A stretch of 64,000 nt of DNA. It comes from Deltaproteobacteria bacterium (lineage in GTDB: Bacteria; UBA10199; GCA-002796325; JACPFF01). Below the pieces are notes generated by a model. That model saw nothing but the letters and a program-made list of their open reading frames with translations. It did not search any database and had not been told where the DNA came from. Positions 8,154-14,662 of this stretch are shown in pieces (the stretch's first letter is position 1; each line of letters starts with the position of its first letter). The position numbers were made by a program, and so were the translations under genes. The stretch covers positions 24,130 to 88,129 of the forward strand of contig JACPFF010000027.1 of the NCBI GenBank assembly GCA_016183065.1. The letters run 5' to 3'.

Positions 8154-9418
8154 GAGGCAAACAAGGCGCTCAAATCATAATAGTCGGCCGGTGGGAGTGT
8201 GGCAGGATCTTGGGCAAAGTGGGTGGTCCTGATCTGATAGGGATCCGCGAGTGCGTCAAACGCCTTGATGATCGCGGCGATATCCTCGGTCGTATGCGAC
8301 GCCATGTACGACGTTCGGATGAGGGCGTGGCCATACGGCACGGCCGGATACGCCACCGGTGTCGCAAAAACGCCGAGGTCACGCAGGGCCATGGTCAATT
8401 TGAAGGCCTTTCCTTCGGCACCGACCCATAGCGCCAAAATCGGGGCCTTCGAGGGCATGATGTACATACCAATCTCTTCCAATCCGTGTCGCGCAAACGC
8501 ACAATTGCGCCACAATTGCTCACGATGGGTCGATTCGGTGGACATGACTTCCAGGGCGGCGATGGCCGCCGCGGCACTGGCGGCGGGGATCGACGCGCTG
8601 AACCAGAGAGGTCGCGCCTTGTGGCGGATATATTCGATCACCTCCGGCTCGCCGGCCACAAACCCGCCGATCGAGGCAAAGGACTTCGAAAAGGTCCCCA
8701 TGAGGAGATCGACCTCTCCCTGCACATCCCAATGTTCGGTAATACCGCGGCCCGTCTCCCCAAACACGCCGAGTCCGTGGGCATCGTCCACGTAGATCCG
8801 GACGTGGGGATGCGCACGCTTGATCGCCACCAGTTCCCGCAGCGGCGCAATGTTGCCGGTCATGGAAAAGACACCGTCGGTCACGATCCCCGCGCCGCCT
8901 GCACAGGGCGTCGCATCAATTTTGGCGCGACAATCGGCCGCGTCGGCATGGGCATAGCGAATGACGCGACCGCGACTCTGGCGACACCCGTCGATGATCG
9001 AGGCATGGTTATCGGCATCACTGAAGATGCAATCCTCGGATTCAAAGAGACACCCGATCGTCCCGTGATTGACCATAAATCCGGTCGAAAAGACGAGAGT
9101 CTCCGGTTTGCCGACAAATCGCGCGAGGTTGCGCTCGAGCTGCACGTGGAGGCTGGTGTTCCCGTTGAGGAACCGGGAACCGCTACACCCCGTGCCATAG
9201 CGTTCGAGGGCGGCCACTGCCGCGGCCTTGACGCGGGGGTGGTGCGTCAATCCGAGATAATTATTCGATCCGGCCATGATCAGACGCTTGCCATGACAAT
9301 GAACATGCGCGCCGGCCGACTCCTCGATCTCCTGAAAAAACGGATAGGCCCCCGCGGCCTTCACCAGTTGCGGCTGTTGGTAAAACTCGTGACACTTCTC
9401 GAATAAATCCTTTGCCAT
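8150..9418 (-). CDS. spt: Serine palmitoyltransferase-like alpha-oxoamine synthase
   Basis: 422 aa PLP enzyme condensing an amino acid with an acyl thioester. Seen: 'GSNNYLGLTHHPRVKAAAV', 'YGTGCSGSRFLNGNTSLH', 'VDDAHGLGVFG' and the PLP-lysine segment 'MGTFSKSFASIGGF'. The 'GCSGSRFLNG' and 'KSFASIGGF' forms are closer to Bacteroidetes and Caulobacter-type serine palmitoyltransferase than to glycine C-acetyltransferase or BioF, though those cannot be excluded from sequence alone. I start at 9418 (MAKDLFEKCHEFY); the frame is open further upstream but has no family-like sequence there. Overlaps the downstream acyltransferase start by 4 bases. Confidence 0.8.
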   Translation of the reverse strand: MAKDLFEKCHEFYQQPQLVKAAGAYPFFQEIEESAGAHVHCHGKRLIMAGSNNYLGLTHHPRVKAAAVAALERYGTGCSGSRFLNGNTSLHVQLERNLARFVGKPETLVFSTGFMVNHGTIGCLFESEDCIFSDADNHASIIDGCRQSRGRVIRYAHADAADCRAKIDATPCAGGAGIVTDGVFSMTGNIAPLRELVAIKRAHPHVRIYVDDAHGLGVFGETGRGITEHWDVQGEVDLLMGTFSKSFASIGGFVAGEPEVIEYIRHKARPLWFSASIPAASAAAAIAALEVMSTESTHREQLWRNCAFARHGLEEIGMYIMPSKAPILALWVGAEGKAFKLTMALRDLGVFATPVAYPAVPYGHALIRTSYMASHTTEDIAAIIKAFDALADPYQIRTTHFAQDPATLPPADYYDLSALFAS

Positions 9419-9433
9419 TGGGTTGGCGCGACC

Positions 9434-9460
9434 TTTATACAGTGGCTTGCATGAAGTCAA
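9434..9460 (-). promoter_or_regulatory. Candidate promoter of the spt operon
   Basis: On the minus strand TTGACT (9460-9455) and TATAAA (9439-9434) are separated by 15 bases, a little short. They sit 15 bases upstream of the spt ATG, in the gap shared with the divergent dehydrogenase gene. Confidence 0.4.
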
Positions 9461-9507
9461 GCGACCACAGGTCTGATAATCTCTCTGTCCGTGCAGCACG
9501 AGAGACC

Positions 9508-10719
9508 ATGCACGCTCTCCAGTTCGAACTCTCTATCCCCAGGTATCTGCTCAACAAAACACTTTGCCACCTTGCCCCCCACCATTTTTTTCCGCGCGTC
9601 AGCCTCCTCCACGAGCGCCGCGTCCCCGTGCCATCGCTCCCGAATGCCGAATGGGTCCGTGTGGCGATCGAGGCGTGCGGAATCTGTGGCAGCGATCTCA
9701 ATGCCTTGCGCGGCCACGAAGCCTACTCCATGGAGCCGTACGCGAGCTTTCCGGCCGTAATGGGCCATGAAATTGTCGGACGCGTCGTGGCGTGTGGTGA
9801 CGCGGTGCCCGAGGTCCCGCTGGGAACGCGGGTGGCCGTCGAAAACATCCTCCCGTGTGCCCCGCGCGGGATGACACCACCGTGCGCGGCCTGCGCCCGC
9901 GGCGACTATGCCCTCTGCGAACACTTTGCGTGCGGCGCCCTTCCTCCCGGTGTCTGTCTCGGTTTTACCCGCGGACTGGGCGGTGGCTTTGGCAAATATG
10001 TGGTTGCACACCGGAGCCAATTGTTTCCCCTCCCCGACGACGTACCGCTCGACGCTGCGGTCCTGATCGACTCGCTGGCCTCGGCCCTCCAGCCGGTGGC
10101 CCACCATCGGCCGGCGCCCGGTGCCACAGTGCTGGTCTTCGGAGCGGGGATCATCGGTCTCCACGTCGTGCAGGCCCTGCGTGCCACGGGCTTCACCGGC
10201 CAACTCGTCGTCGTGGCCCGACACCGTTTTCAGGGAATGCTCGCCAAACGCTTCGGGGCCAGCGCCATCGTCCTGCGCAACATCATCCACTATCTCGCCG
10301 AACTGACCGGCGCCACGGTGCGACGGCCCACCCTCGGTCCACCAGTGCTCGACGGTGGCGTGGATCTCGTCTTCGACTGCATCGGGTCATCGCACAGTAT
10401 CGACACGAGCCTCCGCATCACCCGCAAACGGGGGACGGTGGTCGTGGTCGGGACGGCCGGGGCCTTGTCGCGCGTCGATGCCTCGCCCCTCTGGTTCAAG
10501 GAGATCACGCTCACCGGGAGTGCGCTCTGTTCCACAGCAGAGATTGGGGGCCTCCGCCAACGGACGTATCAACACGTGATCGACATGCTCTCGGACGGCC
10601 GCCTGCAGAGCGAGGGGCTCGTCACACACTGGTTCCCGCTCCACGAATATCGCAAGGCCTTTGCCACCGCCCTCGACAAGCGCCGCCACCAGAGCCTCAA
10701 AGTCGCATTTCGGGTGTAA
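9508..10719 (+). CDS. Zinc-dependent medium-chain alcohol dehydrogenase
   Basis: 403 aa. Seen: catalytic-zinc motif 'CGICGSD', 'GHEIVGRVV', structural-zinc cysteines spaced as 'CAACARGDYALCE', and a Rossmann segment 'VLVFGAGIIGLHVVQAL'. It belongs to the sorbitol/threonine dehydrogenase branch of the MDR superfamily; the substrate is not evident. The ATG at 9508 (MHALQFELSIPRYLL) follows GAGAGACC. The frame is open further upstream but would overlap spt. It is divergent from the sphingolipid pair; a shared pathway is possible but unproven. Confidence 0.85.
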   Translation: MHALQFELSIPRYLLNKTLCHLAPHHFFPRVSLLHERRVPVPSLPNAEWVRVAIEACGICGSDLNALRGHEAYSMEPYASFPAVMGHEIVGRVVACGDAVPEVPLGTRVAVENILPCAPRGMTPPCAACARGDYALCEHFACGALPPGVCLGFTRGLGGGFGKYVVAHRSQLFPLPDDVPLDAAVLIDSLASALQPVAHHRPAPGATVLVFGAGIIGLHVVQALRATGFTGQLVVVARHRFQGMLAKRFGASAIVLRNIIHYLAELTGATVRRPTLGPPVLDGGVDLVFDCIGSSHSIDTSLRITRKRGTVVVVGTAGALSRVDASPLWFKEITLTGSALCSTAEIGGLRQRTYQHVIDMLSDGRLQSEGLVTHWFPLHEYRKAFATALDKRRHQSLKVAFRV

Positions 10720-10762
10720 AGGCTATATACACCGGCCACTTTCGCAAAACATCGTTTAGTTC

Positions 10763-10804
10763 ATTATGTATTTTATAATTTACATTATGTATTTTATGAT
10801 TTAC
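10763..10804 (+). repeat. Tandem 21-bp repeat upstream of the HTH-MNT gene
   Basis: Two adjacent 21-base units (10763-10783 and 10784-10804), differing at one position, each reading ATTATGTATTTTATRATTTA plus C. The first contains a perfect TATAAT (10774-10779). They end 9 bases before the ATG and are probable operator sites for the HTH domain of the encoded protein. Confidence 0.6.
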
Positions 10805-10813
10805 AATCGCAAC

Positions 10814-11344
10814 ATGTTATATCTCGATCGAGCCAAGCTGGAAGAGGTGCTGCGACGCCACGGGCTCTCGCTTGCGGCGCTTGCACGGCAGGCGGGAATC
10901 TCTCGACAGAGTCTCTACCTGATGTTCAAAAATCAACCAGTGTTTGCCATCCCCTTTCAGCGAGTGTTGGATACGTTGCATATCGATTATCGAGCGATTA
11001 CCAAAGACATGTCTGTCGGCGACACCATGATGGCGGTGGCTCCCATACAAATCCATAAGGTCACCATGCAACTCATTGAGTTCTGTCGCCACCATCATGC
11101 CGACCTGGTCCTTTTTGGTTCGCGGACACGAGGGAAAATGACGATTCAGGCGGATTGGGATTTTGGGGTCTGGTTTCGCAGGACAATAGATGATTACCCT
11201 CTGCGAGTCCTCAAACAGCAACTCGTGGACCGTGCGTTTCCCTATCGCATTGATGTGGTGAACCTCAATCAGGCGCCGCCGTGGTTTCGAAAGTCGGTAG
11301 ACGCTCACCATGTTGTCCTGTACGGAGCATATCGATGCCACTGA
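10814..11344 (+). CDS. HTH-fused minimal nucleotidyltransferase (MNT antitoxin)
   Basis: 176 aa. Residues 1-60 form a Cro/XRE-type helix-turn-helix ('LSLAALARQAGISRQSLYL'). From about residue 80 comes a minimal nucleotidyltransferase domain with 'VLFGSRTRGKMTIQADWDF', i.e. the GSxxxG loop and the DxD metal-binding pair. MntA antitoxins adenylylate the partner HEPN toxin (known for MntA-HepT). An N-terminal DNA-binding domain is an addition to the minimal form and suggests built-in autoregulation through the tandem repeat just upstream. Start at 10814 (MLYLDRAKLEEVL); the frame extends upstream only into AT-rich operator DNA. Overlaps the HEPN gene by 10 bases. Confidence 0.8.
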   Translation: MLYLDRAKLEEVLRRHGLSLAALARQAGISRQSLYLMFKNQPVFAIPFQRVLDTLHIDYRAITKDMSVGDTMMAVAPIQIHKVTMQLIEFCRHHHADLVLFGSRTRGKMTIQADWDFGVWFRRTIDDYPLRVLKQQLVDRAFPYRIDVVNLNQAPPWFRKSVDAHHVVLYGAYRCH

Positions 11345-11760
11345 CCCACGTTGACAGCATGAAACAGCAGACCATCGCAGCGTTGCAGTGTCTGCATGCG
11401 GCGTTGGAACATCTCCAACAAGCCGCCTCAGACAAAGCGCTGCAAGATATTCTTGAAGACGCGGTTGTCAAACGTTTCGAGGTGCTCTTTGAATATGTGT
11501 GGAAATTACTGAAGGCCGCGGCAGAATATCAAGGGGTGGAAGCCCCTGGTCCCCGTCCGGCCATCCGTGAAGGCGTCCGTTTCGGATGGATTACCGATCC
11601 AGATTTTTGGGCCGTCGCACTCGATGCCCGCAATGGAAGCGTGCATGATTACTTCGGGATGTTGATGTCGGAATATCTGAAGTTGATCGTCCGTTTTGCA
11701 CAGGAAACCTCGACGTTGTTGGACAAACTCTCGCAGTCATTCGACAGAGCACGACGATAG
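11335..11760 (+). CDS. HEPN-domain toxin, HepT/HI0074-like
   Basis: 141 aa, all-helical. The HEPN ribonuclease motif Rx4H is present as 'RNGSVHDY' at about residues 101-108. 'VVKRFEVLFEYVWKLLKAA' is the typical HI0074-type first helix pair. It overlaps the upstream MNT gene, the standard MntA-HepT arrangement. HEPN toxins cleave RNA and are blocked by AMPylation next to the RxxxxH motif; the Tyr in 'VHDYF' is in the expected position (family knowledge). Confidence 0.82.
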   Translation: MPLTHVDSMKQQTIAALQCLHAALEHLQQAASDKALQDILEDAVVKRFEVLFEYVWKLLKAAAEYQGVEAPGPRPAIREGVRFGWITDPDFWAVALDARNGSVHDYFGMLMSEYLKLIVRFAQETSTLLDKLSQSFDRARR

Positions 11761-11813
11761 ATAGCCCCTCCCGCCCTTTTTTCCAATAATCATCATGAAT
11801 GATCCGTGAGCGC

Positions 11814-11840
11814 GCAACTTTTGTCGGCGGTGGCCGATAA
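11814..11840 (+). promoter_or_regulatory. Sigma-28-like promoter, copy 2
   Basis: GCAACTTT (11814-11821), 11 bases, GCCGATAA (11833-11840): identical boxes and spacing to 4830-4856. A 17-bp direct repeat TCGGCGGTGGCCGATAA follows, giving a second GCCGATAA at 11850-11857 without a matching -35. Lies 26 bases upstream of the ATG at 11867. Confidence 0.6.
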
Positions 11841-11866
11841 TCGGCGGTGGCCGATAAAAGGTCCGT

Positions 11867-12631
11867 ATGGTCAAACGATCCTCCATAACCCCTGTGCAGC
11901 AGTTTTTGACGGCCAGCCTGCAACCAACGGTGTTGGGGCCCGCCATGGCCGCACGCCGGCGTTGTGGACCGGATGGCGTGGTTCAGAGCATAGGAAGAGC
12001 CGTTCTTGATATGCGACAGGCCGCCGATGCCCGCCGAGGGGTCTCCCCCATGCGGGATGAACAATTCCCCCTTGGCGGCACCTGTTTTGGACGCCACCAC
12101 ACGGTCATCGGACGTCTTCGGTCGATGTATCAACGCGAACCACAACCCCGACGCATTCTTGACGTGGGCGCAGGAATTTTTTCTCTCTTCAGCATGGAGA
12201 ATTGCATTCCCGGCCTTGCCCAGATCCTGAGAAACTATGGGTATGTCGCCGAGGGATTTTCGTACGAGCCGGTCGAACTGGCGACGTTATTGCCGTCTGA
12301 CGGTCGTGTGGACGTGGTGGAGTTCGACGCACGGATTGCCACTACGGTTTCCGCATCGGCCCACCAGATGGTCGTTTCCGTCCACCAACCAGTCATGGGC
12401 GCCTGCCGACGTATCACCGCATCGCAGCTCGCAGCAGGAGACACTGACGCCGTGGCTATCTATGATCAATGGATGGACTATCTTGACAGCTTTATCAGGG
12501 ACTATCCCGAACAGCGCATTGAACTTGCCGCACAACGCGGCACTGCGACGATTCCTCTGGGCTATTGGATGGGATTACCGCTCACGCTCGCCGAGCAGAT
12601 CCATGTCATGCACGCCGATATGGTGCGTTAA
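11867..12631 (+). pseudogene. Orphan protein, N-terminal part, cut by a hairpin element
   Basis: 254 codons as it stands. The last four codons before TAA (Met-Val-Arg-stop) belong to the inserted hairpin element that begins at 12621. Excising the element with one TA joins residue Asp251 in frame to the open frame that continues at 12722, giving a protein of about 370 aa. 'RRILDVGAGIFSLFS' at about residue 100 resembles SAM-binding motif I of class I methyltransferases, but the rest does not clearly fit. The N-terminal 90 residues are basic and unstructured-looking. Driven by the second sigma-28-like promoter. Function unknown. Confidence 0.65.
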
Positions 12632-12719
12632 CTTTTCCTGAGTACATGCGTCTTACGGTACCATAAGTATTTCTAACGTTTAATGAGCACATTTGTACTC
12701 ATTAAACGTTGAAATACTA
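12621..12719. mobile_element. TA-flanked hairpin MITE, copy 1 (99 bp)
   Basis: Flanked by TA at 12619-12620 and 12720-12721. Inner stem AACGTTTAATGAG/CTCATTAAACGTT (13 perfect pairs, 10-base loop) and outer stem AGTATTTC/GAAATACT with one bulged T. The left 45 bases carry a conserved segment from TGGTGCGTT to CTTACGGTACC. Three further copies are at 42289, 53714 and 63634. It interrupts an orphan gene. Confidence 0.85.
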
Positions 12720-13080
12720 TATCACTGTGCAACCGATTCGTGAGACCTATGATCTGGCGTGGCTGACCAATGTCTATGCCTATATGGCCGATCCGCTCTG
12801 GACCGCGCTCCTCGTCCGTGTCATTGCAAGTTTGCCGATTGGGGGACCTGACGGCGGTGGGCTGTTGGTGACAAATCATTTTGATCAAGACACGAGGATT
12901 GCGGAGACACCCATGGCCGGAGAGATGGGCGCCATATTGACACTCGGTGGCATGACGCTCGTTGACGAAATCCGTTCACCGCTCGACCACTCACTGCCAC
13001 TGATCATTGCCCGGCGGACATCGGCCAGCCGCTGGATCGATGCAGCATGCGCCCTCCTGCGACAGCATGGACTCACGTAA
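12709..13080 (+). pseudogene. Orphan protein, C-terminal part beyond the hairpin element
   Basis: The open frame starts formally at a TTG inside the hairpin element; true host sequence begins at about 12722 (ITVQPIRETYDLAWLTN). About 118 codons with ordinary composition and no recognised domain. It is in frame with the upstream half once the 99-bp element and one TA are removed, so I read it as the lost C-terminus of the gene starting at 11867. Independent translation from TTG would need a ribosome-binding site, and none is evident. Confidence 0.6.
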
Positions 13081-13094
13081 GGGGATGAGACCGG

Positions 13095-13319
13095 TTACCC
13101 AATGAGGGCCCTGATTTCCTCCATCAGATCCCATACCTCTTCTGACGGAGGCTGATACCGGATCACCAACTCCCCTGATGTAGTGAAACTTTTGGCCGCA
13201 AGAGTAGCAGAATCCCGCTTTGTCATGGGAGAGAGCCGGACCGATGCCCTATCAGCGACCAAAGGTCGCCACTGGCCAACAAGAGCCAAATCCCCGTGTG
13301 CGCAGAGTGCGAAGGTCAT
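13095..13319 (-). pseudogene. Orphan, C-terminal frame of a probable frameshifted gene
   Basis: 74 codons from an ATG preceded by an in-frame TGA four codons upstream. The sequence ('FALCAHGDLALVGQWRPLVA', then a Glu/Trp-rich helix at the end) looks like protein, and its 5' end overlaps the tail of the gene starting at 13764 in another frame. The simplest reading is a single-base indel near 13320-13335 separating two parts of one protein. No family recognised. Confidence 0.4.
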
Positions 13320-13764
13320 ATTCTGAGGCCCTCACGTGGCACTCCGCCCCGACGAGCTGAAGTGCGGAGAAGAATTGCTGCATCCCCTGACTCACGGTGG
13401 TATGCAATGACAAAATGAGGTTCCCTGTACTGTGCACAGGTTCTGGCAAGCGCTGCACGCCAAGCACTTCTTTCAGCACCGCGACCGGTTGGCTGTATAC
13501 CCCACGGGTTGGCATCCGGTCCGGACCAAACTGGACAATACCACGCCTGGCATCCAATACCTGTGGGTAACGTGGAGTCTGACCACAACCGGCTGCACGG
13601 AGTTGTCCGACCGAAATTGCATCAATTTTCCCTTGTATGTGGGGGAGTGCTTCCCGGCCTATGGCAAAGCGCGCCCGGGTATCACCCGCTCTGAATGTCG
13701 CTGCGATCTGCGCGACGCGTTGCCCGGCACTCCCCGAATTGCGTGCTGTTGACGTGCTAACCAT
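13252..13764 (-). CDS. Orphan, N-terminal frame of a probable frameshifted gene
   Basis: 170 aa from the ATG at 13764 (MVSTSTARNSGSAGQRV), which has GAAAGGA upstream; the frame is open further 5'. No recognised domain, signal peptide or membrane segment. The last 23 residues overlap a better-looking frame on the same strand (13095-13319), suggesting a frameshift. TTGACA with a 17-base spacer to GATAGA lies about 50 bases upstream, a weak promoter candidate. Confidence 0.45.
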   Translation of the reverse strand: MVSTSTARNSGSAGQRVAQIAATFRAGDTRARFAIGREALPHIQGKIDAISVGQLRAAGCGQTPRYPQVLDARRGIVQFGPDRMPTRGVYSQPVAVLKEVLGVQRLPEPVHSTGNLILSLHTTVSQGMQQFFSALQLVGAECHVRASEYDLRTLRTRGFGSCWPVATFGR

Positions 13765-13876
13765 GGGCTTAAGTCCTTTCGTGGTCGGTTTCCGGCATCT
13801 ATCACTCCCAAACGACCGTCTGTCAATTGGTTCCTGATTGACGATTTCATCCATCCTGCATTAGGCCGCTCCCCGT

Positions 13877-14638
13877 ATGCACGTTGACCCCCTCCTTGTT
13901 GCCCTCATCCCGACCGTGTTTGTTGCCGGATTCGTCGATGCCATTGCCGGCGGTGGGGGTCTCATTACCGTCCCGGCCTATCTGCTCGCCGGGATTCCGC
14001 CGACGTTTCTCCTGGGGACCAACAAGTGCGTCTCGACGATCGGGACCATGGCATCGACCGCACGATATATCCTGGGACGCCGGATGGTGTGGCCCGTGGT
14101 CATGGTCGGCATCCCGTGCACGCTCGTCGGCGCGGCGTTTGGTGCGCACACCGTCGCCCTCCTGCCGCAAGAATATGTCCGTACCGTTATTTTTGTCGCC
14201 CTCCCGATTGCCGCCGGGCTCACATTGGCCCCGCGTCCGAAACATATCTCGGCGCATCTCGTGACGTGGCGCTCACCGCGACTCTGGTGGTCCGTCCCCA
14301 TCATCGGGCTCAGCATCGGCTGGTACGATGGCTTCTTTGGTCCCGGGACCGGGAGTTTCCTGATCCTCGCCTTCTACGGACTGACACACCTGCCACTCCT
14401 CAATGCCGCTGCCGTGGGACGCCTCTTTAATCTCGCCTCCAATGCTGCGGCGCTGGTCACGTTCATCCTCCACGGCAAGGTTCTCTACACCCTCGCCCTT
14501 CCCTTGGCGCTCGCCGGCATTGCCGGGCAATACTGCGGGAGTCATCTCGCCATTCGGCGCGGCGATCGCCTGGTACGCGGCATGCTCATGGCCGTCTGCG
14601 CCATGCTCCTTCTCTTTCTGATTTGGCGCCCTGTGTGA
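13877..14638 (+). CDS. TSUP/TauE-SafE family membrane permease
   Basis: 253 aa with about eight hydrophobic segments. The N-terminal repeat 'GFVDAIAGGGGLITVPAYL' and its counterpart 'GWYDGFFGPGTGSFLILAF' are the paired signature of the TauE/SafE (TSUP) family, which moves sulfur-containing organic anions or sulfite across the inner membrane. 'LGTNKCVSTIGTMAS' is also family-like. Substrate is not readable here. Stands alone on the plus strand, convergent with pepN. Confidence 0.88.
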   Translation: MHVDPLLVALIPTVFVAGFVDAIAGGGGLITVPAYLLAGIPPTFLLGTNKCVSTIGTMASTARYILGRRMVWPVVMVGIPCTLVGAAFGAHTVALLPQEYVRTVIFVALPIAAGLTLAPRPKHISAHLVTWRSPRLWWSVPIIGLSIGWYDGFFGPGTGSFLILAFYGLTHLPLLNAAAVGRLFNLASNAAALVTFILHGKVLYTLALPLALAGIAGQYCGSHLAIRRGDRLVRGMLMAVCAMLLLFLIWRPV

Positions 14639-14662
14639 TGGGTCTTGCGTGGCCAATGCCCA

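Noticed and set aside
12621..12719. Integron attC site
   Set aside because: The stem superficially recalls attC, but the R' and R'' core boxes do not fit and the element duplicates TA.
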